From Naganishia liquefaciens (Eukaryota > Basidiomycota > Tremellomycetes > Filobasidiales > Filobasidiaceae), in the NCBI GenBank assembly GCA_013423385.1, contig BLZA01000032.1, positions 248,001-312,000 of the forward strand: a stretch of 64,000 bases of DNA, written 5' to 3'. The position numbers and the translations under genes were made by a program. The notes under the pieces were generated by a model. It did not search any database and was not told where the DNA came from. It saw nothing but the letters and a program-made list of their open reading frames with translations. This document shows, piece after piece, positions 20,513-31,122 of this stretch (positions are counted from its first letter, which is position 1; each line of letters starts with the position of its first letter).

Positions 20513-22563
20513 TCATGCTCTCCACACCTGAAAGATTTCCGGGATACTTCCCGTCCCAGCTTGCCATGGCTCGAGATACACCTCATCTCGTTCAGCCAGA
20601 TCCGCCCTCTTCTGCCATTCCTCACTCTCATGCCTCCATCCCTGCCTCAAGAATTGCGTCCCTTCCTCTCGATCCCCCAAAACGCGTCTTCGGCGAACAT
20701 GATACACCCTGTTCGCCCATCCAATCTGTTCTAGTTTTTCGCCGCATCCTTGCGCTAAGAGCTCAAGGTCCGCCATGGTATAAACTTCCTCTTCTGGGCG
20801 TCTTTCCGATGTTTGCAAGTGGAAGACGCGCAGATCATGCATGCGTGCGAGATGAGAAGCAATCCATTTTGGCTGAGAGCGGAGCAATATCAATCAGTCG
20901 CAATTCAAGGCGGGCTTAGCTTGCGACAGCGCTCACCTCTTTCCGTGAATCCGACATGCGAAGCATCAACGTGTCCAGTCCTGGTAGCCGCTCCGCAATC
21001 GTCGCCAGATCCCTGATCGTCAACACATAATTCGTCAACTAGAATTTGGTTAATCGGCCGGCCCACATCTCCGCCGCAGCCGCGACGAGGTGGGACGCGG
21101 TGTCCCCCGGCATGACGGGGCCGTCCTTGTTTCCAGAGATCTGAATAGCCGAGAGCGTTGGTGGGAGGAATGAATGCTCGCCAAGATGCGGATATACGCC
21201 GTTCCTTCGAACCGTACTCCAATCCAACCCCTCGCTCGTGTCCCCCGGGCCGCGCGGCCCTCGCGGCGGAAACGCACCTCGAATCGCCGCGAACACATCA
21301 GCCTGTTCCTGCCGACTCTTGTCCGCGAGGGTCAGTCGATGGAAAGTTTGCTCGCTAGCGGAGAGATGCGCGAGGCGAGGCAGACGGACGTCGAGCGTCA
21401 GCGGTGATTCGCGTTCGAGGTAGAGGTCTTCATCAAGGAGATCATGGTCGTCACCCTGAGCGATAATGCAACGTGTCAGGGCACCGACAGGACATGCAAT
21501 GCTCGTTGTACTTACTGGTCCTACGCCCTCAAGGGCCAACTCACGCAACGTGCCCTGCGCCGATCTTATGACCTCGAAATATCCCCGTGGTCCCACATGC
21601 GCACAGCCCCAAAGCTTGAACACCTCGAGTCCGCCGAGGTAAGGGGCGAGATCATGAAGCAGGCCGTCGTCGATCCATCGAGAATCTTGGCTGATGAGCT
21701 CAAGCACGCGTAGACCGCCAGGTTGTGTTACATTGCCGCTATTCGTGGTGGCGGTCTTGGTCGCAGCAGCGCGCAGTTTGACGAGTTCCTTCAAGTTCTC
21801 CGCCACCCTGCGATCCGGCAGAACAATTCGGAGTTCTTGAAGCCTGTCCAAGTTATTCAACAAGACCGGATCGTATGACCATTTTGAATTGCCGTTGATC
21901 TCGAGCTTGGAGAGGCGAGGGAGGGTGGCAAGTGCATCGAGCATAGAACTGCGAAGGGTACGGTTGCGCTGCGGTTTCTCCGGCGTGAGACGAGGGAAAG
22001 GAGAATCAGGTTGAGACGTACCGTCCATGTCACGGATTCGAGATTCTTCATATTCTTGAGAGCGCCGGCGCAGATATCCTCCCATTGGATAATTCCCGCT
22101 GCGAGGGGATAGTATCGGACGTCTTGGAAGGAGCCGTAAAATGAGTACCCAGCGATATATAGCGAGGACGGGCAGCTCACCTATCTTACGGACTAGCTCT
22201 GCAACCTCGGCATTCTCGTTCAAGGTGCGGAAAAGCAAGCGGAACTATCATAGGCGCAGAACCCATTGTCAGAAATGCTCTCCGCAGAAATCGATAGGTT
22301 GTCAACGGCTCACTTTAGGATCGGCTCCCGGCTCCCCTATGATCGCAAAGCCAGATCAGTCTTCCGGCGAGGTATTAACATTGATGCTACTTACATGGCC
22401 GCACCCATACAAACTCGTATAACTTCTCCCTCGCCAGTTCGAGAAACAGACGATCGACGAGACATAACTTTGCGAGGACGGATTTATCGGGAATATGCTC
22501 AAGGATGGGAAGGTACAGGTCCAGCGGAAGCTGGGTGATGTCTTCAGAATCTCGCAATTCCAT
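20513..22563 (-). CDS. F-box / leucine-rich repeat protein
   Basis: Probable SCF substrate adaptor that would dock to SKP1 (encoded at 62.5 kb). The N-terminus MELRDSEDITQLPLDLYLPI, then LEHIPDKSVLAKLCLVDRLF, is an F-box-like helix bundle. Exons then encode LRR-like segments: FRLLFRTLNENAEVAELVRK, LPRLSKLEINGNSKWSYDPV, LLNNLDRLQELRIVLPDRRV, GLRVLELISQDSRWIDDGLL and GGLEVFKLWGCAHVGPRGY. Later parts are NYVLTIRDLATIAERLPGLD and WIASHLARMHDLRVFHLQTS, ending EIFQVWRA before TGA. An in-frame TAG at 21039-21041 interrupts the frame. It disappears if a 48-nt intron (21039-21086, weak gtcgcg donor, TTAAC branch-like, ctag acceptor) is removed. Otherwise the protein ends early or the allele is broken. 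The target substrate is unknown. Confidence 0.75.
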
Positions 22564-22631
22564 TCGTACCGACACTTCATTTATGCACCAGTTTACTTTA
22601 CCACATGCTGTACTCAATCCGAAGAGGCGAG

Positions 22632-23217
22632 ATGAAGACGCTCGGGTCTCAGGACGATCCCGCCTCATCGGAGAAGACCGATATTACGTATGGTCTGCCA
22701 AACATAATCGCAGTTCCGCTCACGCGCTATCCGGAACGATCACGTGACTCGCTCAAGCCAAGCACCGAGAAATTTCGAACGAGGATGGCTGAGTTGGCTG
22801 CGTTCCATGATATAAGACTTCGTCAGGTATAGCACTGCTGATAGCAAGCTTTTGCTTGTTCATTAGCCATGAATCCCGCTTGATGTTGAAAAGGCACATG
22901 AACTGCGCATAGTGGACGCTCTCCACTGGACCTTCTCTGTGCAACGGGATCGGATCGGATTTGTTTTTATCACAGCTAACGTGAGTACCTCTGCCTTTCT
23001 TCACAACCTCTTCCCCTCCCTTCCTATCCCCTCTCTCTATCATGATGACCTTCTACTTTTTTCTCTCCCCGTCGTATCGACCATGGCGAAATAGAGTAAA
23101 TGCGTCGCTCCGTCGCTGGAGTGTTACACGCGAAAGGCCTCCTCGCAATGGGAGGTCTTCTTTATGCTTTTGCCAGCGCTTTTGTCTGAAACTATTCCGC
23201 TCCCTTCCTTAATTTGA
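22632..23217 (+). CDS. Possible small uncharacterised gene
   Basis: Weakly supported. The open frame from MKTLGSQDDPASSEKTDITY through STEKFRTRMAELAAFHDIRL has a consensus-like splice to AHELRIVDALHWTFSVQRDR, then IGFVFITAN, and a second intron to a Cys-containing tail ending PLPSLI before TGA. No known domain is seen. Its ATG lies only 69 bp from the divergent F-box gene start, which is tight for two promoters. The last exon is the least certain part, and the true gene may end elsewhere or not exist. Confidence 0.33.
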
Positions 23218-24264
23218 TATGTCGGAATGGACGGTTGCTGATCGGTTAATTCCTTTCTGGCAGGTGTTTTAGGGTACTCGGGCAAATCAGACACCAAGAA
23301 TCAGCGCGCTCGATTGGAAACAAGGTAAATATCTCCTCCTTGCTCAAGTCCCTCTTCTTCCCTTTCCCCTTCCTCTTCATGATGAAACTTGTCTTTGACA
23401 AAACCATACGCAGTTTCCACCGAATAATCGTCCCGCAAGTCTCCCTCGGGGGATCCTCTCGACCATCCTTCAGCCTCCTCCATACCCATTCCATTCCGTC
23501 TTCGCTCATCCCATCACTCTTCGGGGTAGCCGGAGTTCGCAGCAACCCTTTCGTGGCTATCGGTCGAGCGATCCTTCGGGATTGTTCCTGGTGAAAACGT
23601 TTGGCGCGCTGTTTGAGCACCTGGTGGTTCTTTGCGCGTGGGTGGCCGCTTTCGGGCGCGGGGATGCGGCAGGGGTTGAGGCTGGGATGCGTTGGGTGGG
23701 TGGACGGCAAGTTGAGGGCCTAATTTCTTCCTTGGATGTCTGAATCACACTTCGCTTTCCTGTTACTTTTGGTTGTTGATGTCTGAAGGATTGAGTACTC
23801 ACTGCTTCTCTCTCATTTAGGTAATTTCTGATTTCCTTCCTTTGTTCTTCAACCTGTGTCTCGTTTCTACATGAACATATATATCTCGCTTTTGATCCTG
23901 CTCAAACATGCGCCTCAACGGTAGCTCTCGGTGCATCTTTTCATTGTTCAATGCATGCATCCCCCCAGGTCGAGCGTGAACACGTTTGCCTTCAGATTAT
24001 CGTCTAGACAGACGAGTAACAGCAACTGCTCACTCACGCTGCCTTTGCCTATGAAAGTATAACCTCATTGAGCGCAGCAGTATTCATCGGTCGTTTGTTG
24101 GTCATTATTGGGTCTCCACTTTAGTGCTGCTAAGAATAGCATGCTCGCGTTGCAGATCCCGAAGACGGAATAGCGGGATGATAGCAGGTTGTCGAAAGAG
24201 TGGCAGTATTGTGCAACTCGTTCCCGTCTTCCTAGCCTACCGCGAACCACCTTGCCCAAACGTC
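23218..24264. other. Gene-poor region with unresolved minus-strand reading frames
   Basis: About 1 kb. The plus strand is pyrimidine-rich. On the minus strand between about 23,300 and 23,830 three overlapping open frames look partly protein-like. One is Pro/Arg/Lys-rich (for example PRARKRPPTRKEPP) and one acidic (DDYSVETAYGFVKDKF). I could not splice them into one clean gene, so none is called. The 24.0-24.26 kb part should hold the promoter of the following membrane-protein gene. Confidence 0.4.
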
Positions 24265-26268
24265 ATGATCATTCCTCCGGATAAGAAAGAGCCTGTTTAC
24301 GATCCTGCCAATTCATCGAGCGCTTCCTCGCCGCCGACAACGCCGTACTCACTCGGCCCGGAAGCAGCCGCCTCGCGCGAAAATGCTCGAGAACAATCTG
24401 ACGTCGGTGCACACCAGAGAGTGATCTCTGCGGCATCAGACGCACCCAGACGAACGAGTCGGAGAGCGGAAGAAGGCGAAGCGACGGAGGGGACGGCGCT
24501 CTTACCGCCTCCCTCCTATTCCGAGGCTGTCTCCCAAAATGGAAAGAGGCGAGCAGGAAGACGATGGCGGCGGCTTCTGGCGATGGGATTGGCAGGGATG
24601 GTCTTCCTCATCTGTTCGGGAGCCTTCTTCGCTCGTTGGCGAAGACATGCGAAAGAGGCGAATTGCGAATGGAAGAGAGGTGGAATAGACGGAAAAGGTG
24701 AGTTGCCGGGCGATCCGGGACGTCGGAGATGGCTGACGACCAGTCTTCCGCAAGGCGGATTCGACCACCGATGGCAGCATCGCTCGCCCTTTTTCTTCAA
24801 TGAGACTTCGCCTCGAGACTGTGACCTTTTCGACGAACCGCGTCTGATAGACCCCTGGCGGAATGGCGCTACAGCGCGACCCGTCTATGAAACTATTGCG
24901 GAACATACCTTCTCGCTTAACTCAGCGGAGTCTTTCAGCGATCTCTGGCTACACGTTCGTGGGAGTAAAGCGTACGGCGGAGTAGAAATCGTAGGACTGG
25001 GAACCGAGGTCACCGAGTACGAGCGACCGCCTTCGGGGAAAGTCAAGATGGTGATTCGCGTTACGACCGAGAACATGCGCAACCTCGCCGACTACCATTT
25101 CTGTCGAGCGGGCGATAAAGGCAAGGAAGGGATCGTCATTGTCGGACCGAACGACGGGAGTCGACCCGTGACGAGTTCATGGGAGCAAGGCTACATGAAG
25201 TTTGTCGTCGTCATCGTCTTTCCGGTCGAGGCTAGTGCCGGTGCAAGTGCGATGAAGCCAAAACACTTGCTCAACGACTTTTCCATCGAGGCTACGAATA
25301 TGGCGGTGGATTTCAGCGGCGACTTGGCCAGCACGCCTATGGCCAAGACGGTTTCGGTCGGAACAACGAATGCGCTCATTGTCCTGACAAAGGTTCGTGG
25401 ATAATTCCGCGTTGAATCAAGAGGCTATGTTTGACTTCCCTCGTCATCTCAGGCTATATCAGCAGACTTGATAGGGCTCGAGACGTCAAATGCTAATATT
25501 GCCGCGCAAATGCTCCAAGCTTCGGAGAGTATCGCTTTGCACACCGAGAATGGACATATCTCCTGTGTAGAGTGTATCGCGCAGACGTCATACATCGTCG
25601 TGCACAACAACGGCGGTCGCATCAAGGGTAAATATCGCGCCGGAGCGTCTATCGATCTCGTCACAACGGAGCAGGAAATTTCGGGCAAGTTCTACTCGCC
25701 CAGGATATGGATCAAGAATGACGGCGCGGCCATAACCGGCGAAATTGGCGGCGTACTGCCGGAAAGCCAGAACGGGTCATTGATGTTACTGACGACATTT
25801 TGTGCCGTGACCGCCGATATCGACTTCGCGCACCTTATTGCGCCCAAGCATGGTCAAGACTTGGGTTGGTCTCAGAGCGACTTCAAGTCTGAGGTCGTGC
25901 CCATTCGGCTCGGAATCCAGAGTTCGGATATCGTGACCACTATCACCTCCTTACCAACTCACGTCGGCATCGCGATTGAAGCCTCAGCGATTGATGGTGG
26001 GCTGACCTTGGTTGCACCGAACCAGCTGCAAACGTTGCTGGATATCCAGTCCGTCTCCGATGGAATGACCTCGGTCGATTTGGGGGACGAAATGAGCCGC
26101 AAAAACAAGTTTTTGCGTATGAACAGGCAGCCGATGGAGGATGGACGTTGGCGAGGGCCAGTGCAGGGCAGCCTGACATTCAGGCCATATGTTCCTCGGC
26201 TACCGATACCGCATGGCAAGAGCTCGATTCGGCTTGCCTCAGCACGCTATGCAAATTTAGTGCTGTGA
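24265..26268 (+). CDS. Single-pass membrane protein with Ser/Thr-rich cytosolic head and long beta-rich ectodomain
   Basis: I do not recognise a named gene. Two exons (intron about 25,390-25,452) give about 640 residues. Residues 1-100 are Ser/Pro-rich, with PPPSY (a PPxY motif that could bind Nedd4/Rsp5-type WW domains) at about 81-85. A basic stretch (KRRAGRRWRRL) precedes one hydrophobic segment (LAMGLAGMVFLICSGAFF, about 105-122), giving a type II topology. The rest is rich in beta-type repeats such as LETSNANIAAQMLQASESIA, LHTENGHISCVECIAQTSYI and VVHNNGGRIKGKYRAGASID. These resemble the stacked short beta repeats of DUF4097/adhesin-like domains. ATG 24265 is chosen; ATG 24178 is in frame upstream and possible. 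The end is YANLVL before TGA. Confidence 0.78.
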
Positions 26269-26596
26269 TCGTTGTTCTTGTTACTGTATCTTCCGTTGCT
26301 TGCCGCTTGTATAATGTTGCTTAGAGCAGGACAGACGTACATCATGTATATATAGAGGTTGTATACAACGCTTGCCATCATCCATCTCATGTTCGCCGGA
26401 CTGACGATATGGGGGGAGTACCGGGTGCACAATGGCAAATTTCGGCCGCCGCTCTCTTGAGTGTCATCAATCAGGTTCCGTCATTCCGAGCGACATCTCA
26501 CTTGCAACGGGAAAGTTCAGTGTGATTCTACGCCCATCATGATGCACCATTAGCCATACGCCTCTCAACCACTTTTTTCCGAAAGCCACGTTGCAG
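26269..26596. other. Intergenic region upstream of the arginine methyltransferase
   Basis: 328 bp between tandem plus-strand genes. No gene is seen. It must hold a terminator and a promoter. Confidence 0.55.
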
Positions 26597-28373
26597 ATGG
26601 GTCCTCAAAATGGCAAGGCGCCCATCGAGCCGGAGGTGGAGAAGACGACCGACTGTGCGTAACAGCCTCTCTATCTGGCTTTCGTTAAAGCTGATGCAAT
26701 CTACGCTTCATCGCCGTTTTTCGCTTCAGACTATTTTCAGTACTATGCAAGTTTACAGAATCAGGCCAACATGATTCAGGACTTCAGCAGGACGCAGGCG
26801 TATCGCAGGGCAATTCTGGGCAACGCAGTGCCGGCTTTCGAGAACAAGATCGTGATTGATATCGGAGCGGGTCAGTCTCCTATTTTTTGGACGGAGCTTC
26901 CAGGCTCAGTCAATACAACCCTTCAGGCAGCGGGATTCTCAGTTATTTCGCTGCAAAAGTACGTCAATTCTGTAGTCCGAAGGAAGATAGCTGCTGATTT
27001 GCGCGTCCTCACTTCAGGCTGGAGCGCGAAAGGTCTTGGCAATCGAGGCATCTGGAATGGCAAGCAAGATTGAAGTGGTAAGCAAGCTTTGTTTTCTTTG
27101 CCTTCAATATGCTCATCGTTGTGCAAAGCTACTTCGAGATGCCGTGATCAGGGGCAGTAATCCTCACCTCGTCGGACGAGTCGAGGTCATCAACGGAAAG
27201 GTGGAGGATGAGAAGATACAGGCCGAAGCCTTAACATACGGCAAAGTGGACACCATCATCAGTGAACCAATAGGCGTCATGCTGTATCACGAGCGAATGG
27301 TTCGTCAGGTCGGACTCGTCAAGCCTGGCCTTCTTGCTGACATTTGGTCAGGACAGGTGGAATCCTATCTTCTAGCTCGGGATCTCTTCTTGAAGCCGGG
27401 CGGAACACTATACCCATCGGCAGGATCTCTATATTTTGCTCCGTTCTCTGATGAGGCCCTTTTCCTCGAGACAGAAGCCAAGGTGGGCACCGGTCATTTT
27501 CGCGGCATGGCGATGCCTGAGTTCCTTCTCGTATCAGGCGAGCTTCTTCAACCAAACGCTTTTTGGAACAGACTTCACGCCGCTGGCTGAACTCAGCAAA
27601 AAGGAAGCATTCGAGCAGCCGATCGTCGGTCTCATAAACCCTGCTACATTGGTAGCCAGCGAAATCTGCCCACAGACGTTTGACTTTTATACCTTGACAA
27701 ACGAAAGCCTGCAAGATTTCACGCTCGATTTGGATTGGTATATGCAGAAAACTTGTCTGATACACGGTGTAAGTCAGGCAGCGCCGGAAGTCACCATTCT
27801 TTTGACTTCCCCGGCTTTCTAGATTGCAAGCTGGTTCGATCTTAACTTCGCGCCCCCTCGCGATACCGAAGCCTCGAGTGATCCGGTAAACGACAATTTG
27901 CATAGGCAATGGGACGAGACTGCCTATCCGAACGGGGTCTGGGCATATGAATCTACCCTGAACCCTGCGGAACTTCCACCACCACCGGCTGATGGGCTTG
28001 CGGTCACGCTGGATACGGGACCTTTCGGTAAGCTGACCAAAATAAATCCTCTGTACTTTGCATTGAGGAAGCAAATTCTTTAGCGAAACCGACCCATTGG
28101 CAACAATGCCGACTCCTGCTATCTGAACCGCTGGCAGTCAACCGTGGTCAGCGAGTGGTTGGCAGTATTCGCTTCCGGACCAACGACAACCGCTCGTACG
28201 ATTTGGATCTGGAGGTTCGCGTGGTCGCGCAAGGCCCTGAACCTGGCGTAGAAATGGAATTGCCAGGCACAAAGCGTACTGGCCGATTCGATTTGGGCAA
28301 ACAGACTTATAACTATAGTTACACCCCGGATGCCGCCATGGGTGCGATGTCGGGCCTCTTGAACGGCATGTAG
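26597..28373 (+). CDS. Type I protein arginine methyltransferase, CARM1/PRMT4-like
   Basis: SAM-dependent enzyme that methylates arginines, probably on chromatin or RNA-binding proteins. The spliced sequence has the PRMT N-helices YFQYYASLQNQANMIQDFSR (the CARM1-type Y-F-x-x-Y motif). Motif I is VIDIGAGSGILSYFAAKAGA, followed by KVLAIEASGMA. The double-E loop SEPIGVMLYHERMVESYLLA closely follows the CARM1 version, with LKPGGTLYPS after it. The beta-barrel half continues LVASEICPQTFDFYTL and DDNRSY-like SIRFRTNDNRSYDLDLEV. It ends AAMGAMSGLLNGM before TAG. Introns of 50-65 nt fall at 26,872 and 26,959 and within HERM/VESY. The catalytic glutamates are present, so it should be active. Substrates are unknown. 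Confidence 0.92.
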
Positions 28374-28517
28374 AACTGGAGAATTGGAACCCAGGCGGTG
28401 GCCAAGAAAATAGAGCTTGTCAATCTTGCAATCGTGTGATTGCAATTTGTAAAATACAACACCTCGGCCTGAATATAGAATCTACTACAGTCTGCTGAAC
28501 TAACATCAGTGCCCCGT

Positions 28518-30008
28518 CTATGCTCTGCGAAGGAGACGCCTCGACAGAATCATGATGATCAACGCATATCGCTCGAACTGGTTCTTGAGCATGAACAAGA
28601 TACCTTTTCGGGCGCATTAGCACAGAACGCCTTGAGATCGATTTGCACACCACTCACCTTGCGAAAGAACGGCCTTGAGGATCTGGGCCTGCATGCCCTG
28701 GTACCAGCCGCCGAAACCCTTCATCTTGTATGTATCACGAAGGATACCGATAGCCGACGTCTGTCGAGCTTGCTTGTTCACTGTGGATGCGGGAGCCTTC
28801 AATGGTGTTTGAGCTGTCACTTCCTGGGCGTTGGCTTCCAGGTCCTTTTCAGACACAAAGTGGGTACCGGATTCGTGAGCTGGTTCAGTCGAGGCTACCA
28901 CGTTGGCGAACGAGGTCGGCGCCGTGGGGTCTGTTGCGTTTGCGGACGATGAGGCTGGGAGAGAAGTGCTCTGCGTTCCGGAACTTGACACGTTCGTTGT
29001 CGGCCTTGCCTGAAGCCTGACCTTTGCCTAGAACAGCGACATGGCCTCCATTTGTAACTATTTTGGCAACCAAGTATGGACCCGGTACTCACAAAGATGT
29101 AAGGGTACGTAACAACCGTTGCCAAAGTCTTGCTCAACACGCCAATCGCAAACGACCTGCCCGGCGTCAACCTCGCTTCCGCTCCAGCGGCTACCTGCGT
29201 CGCAACCAAGATACCCTTGACCCGCTCGAAGACACCGTATGTGATTGCCGGGTTGACCGTTAAGACCAATCCGGGCTTCAGACCCATCCACAGACCGGTC
29301 AGTCCATGTTCGGCAATGATTTCCCGAGCGGTTTCGAACAGCCCGGGCGCGGCGGCTCCATCCTCGGATACGTGCAGCTGCTGTCGAGTGGCAATAACGG
29401 CGACGGGGATTGTGAAGATTTGGGCAAACGCACCGGCGAGGGCGCCGAGGATGAGTTCGAGCGAGGTTGAGAGCTGGATGACTGGTTTGGGAGCGTTGCG
29501 GGAGAGACGCTTGAGGGTCCAGTCTCGGAGCCAACTGTGGAAGAAAAAGTATGCGAATTCTGAAATATAAGCGATATCAGCCGGGACAATCGACATGAAA
29601 TGAAAGTCGGCGTACGCATGCTGAAAGTATTGATCATGTTGGCGCTGAATCCCTTGAAGAAACCGGTCAAACCCTCCCTGCGCCAGATCCTCAGAATGAG
29701 GTTTAATACAGTAGTCTTCTGTTGCTTGCTGAGTCCAGGAGCTTCATCTTGCGATGCTTGGATACGTGTCTTGACGCTGACAACCAAAGCAGCGTTAGGA
29801 GGGGAGATTCCGTCATGAATTTTGGGATTGTACTCACGTATCCAATGGGTATACGAGCCTGAAGCACATAATCTCAGCACGAGGTTCATATTAGTGATAT
29901 CAGGACGCACGTGTTACTTGCAACTCCGCCGAGAGCTCCCGCCAATGCATTCCCGAACGGAGTCAACGTTTCGGTTTTGAGTGCCTCAGCTAGCGAAAGG
30001 GGGGCCAT
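28518..30008 (-). CDS. ANT1: Peroxisomal adenine nucleotide carrier (Ant1/PMP34-like)
   Basis: SLC25-family carrier that probably exchanges cytosolic ATP for peroxisomal AMP to support fatty-acid activation. The spliced protein begins MAPLSLAEALKTETLTPFGN, then ALAGALGGVASNTLVYPLDT and VKTRIQA (repeat 1 motif P-L-D-x-V-K). Repeat 2 shows GALAGAFAQIFTIPVAVIAT and RQQLHVSEDG; the middle is GLTGLWMGLKPGLVLTVNPA. Repeat 3 has FAIGVLSKTLATVVTYPYIF and then KVRLQA-like sequence, finishing WYQGMQAQILKAVLSQ, LFMLKNQFERYALIIM and SRRLLRRA. The TxPVAVIATR and TYPYIFxKVR motifs are those of the peroxisomal branch (PMP34/Ant1). Short introns interrupt it. It is divergent from the uS19m gene. Confidence 0.87.
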
Positions 30009-30390
30009 GATGTACGATGATGGAGGGCAGCGATGTCTGCAGTATCGAATTCCACGATGGGCTTCGACTTGCTACGAGATATGTAATCTCCTACCGCTCG
30101 GCGACGTCGATATCGACCGGTCTCGCTTTTTTGGAACGAGCGGACGGCAGATGCCACCGGTTACTTTGAGGCGGCAACTGGGCATGACTCACTGCCGGCG
30201 GGTTTGTTTACTTTATTGCATTCCCGACAGCTCGATTGACACGACATCAGTGCTCGATCGCTCGAGATTTCGTACGAGACATGGTGGTCTCTGCTTCACT
30301 CGTGATGTCAAATGTTATCGCTATCACTTGATCAGACACCGGAGCTCATAGGAGGCTGTTCTCAGTTCGATTATCGTAATTTCCGACGAA
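30009..30390. other. Divergent intergenic region ANT1 / uS19m
   Basis: 382 bp between divergent start codons. It serves as the two promoters. No gene or RNA is seen. Confidence 0.55.
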
Positions 30391-30792
30391 ATGTTCCCAA
30401 CAGCAGCGGTCCTGCGGCGATCCACGTGGAAGGGCAAGTCCGATTCCAGACATTGCCTCTTCGAATGGACCCGCTGACTTCGTCTCTTCCGCCTACCAGG
30501 TCCCTTTTTCGCAGCTTTCCCAAACCTCTCAGAAGCCCTCAAAAACAACACTCCCGTCTTCACTAAAGCCCGAGCCTCAAGCATCTTGCCAAACTTTGTT
30601 GGCCTGCGGTTCATGGTGCATAACGGAAAGGATTACATGCCGGTACAGATAACGGAGGAGATGGTCGGACACAAGTTGGGCGAGTTTGCGAGCACAAGAA
30701 AGAGGTTCTCCTACCGGTACGTAGTGCAATGGGCTTCTACGTGTGGAGTCGGCTAACAATGGCGCGATTGCAGACAAACAAAGAACCGATAA
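30391..30792 (+). CDS. RSM19: Mitochondrial small-subunit ribosomal protein uS19m (Rsm19)
   Basis: Small protein of the mitoribosome small subunit. The spliced product is about 92 residues: [20 protein letters not shown], then [40 protein letters not shown] and [13 protein letters not shown]. The GP near the start, the VHNGK segment and the G-H-K-L-G-E-F-x-x-T-R motif are diagnostic of S19. Intron 1 begins with GC (gcaagt) and ends cctaccag, which is needed to give WKGPFF; intron 2 is an ordinary gtacgt...gcag. The length equals that of the family. It is divergent from the peroxisomal carrier and convergent with the kinase/phosphatase gene. Confidence 0.93.
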
Positions 30793-31122
30793 ATGGATCG
30801 AGTTTCATGGACTTCGACTATCGGTTGTCTTCCACCTGCTATCAGGCGCTCGCCTCGAGCATATTCATGGCGAAACAATTCCGCAACACGTTGTATTGCA
30901 ATACTAGCATAGAGCTTCAGCACACCTCGGATCGAGTCCTTTCCGGAATGCCTGTGGCGCAACCCTTGTCGGGTACTAAAAGACATCTTCCTGCTACGGA
31001 TTCGCCACCCTTGCGTCGAAGCAAGTGTTTCTGACGCGGGATCGGAAGGCCGCGGATTCCGGTGGTCTCCTCCGAGCATGGGTTGCAAACAGTGTCGAAA
31101 TGACCTCTAGTCTCCCGCAAAT
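30793..31122. other. Convergent intergenic region uS19m / PNK1
   Basis: 330 bp between two converging stop codons. The minus-strand frames here are not coding by content. It holds the two 3' ends. Confidence 0.55.

Noticed and set aside
30753-31088. 111-codon minus-strand frame in the uS19m/PNK1 interval.
   Set aside because: Lies between two confirmed 3' ends and has no recognisable content.
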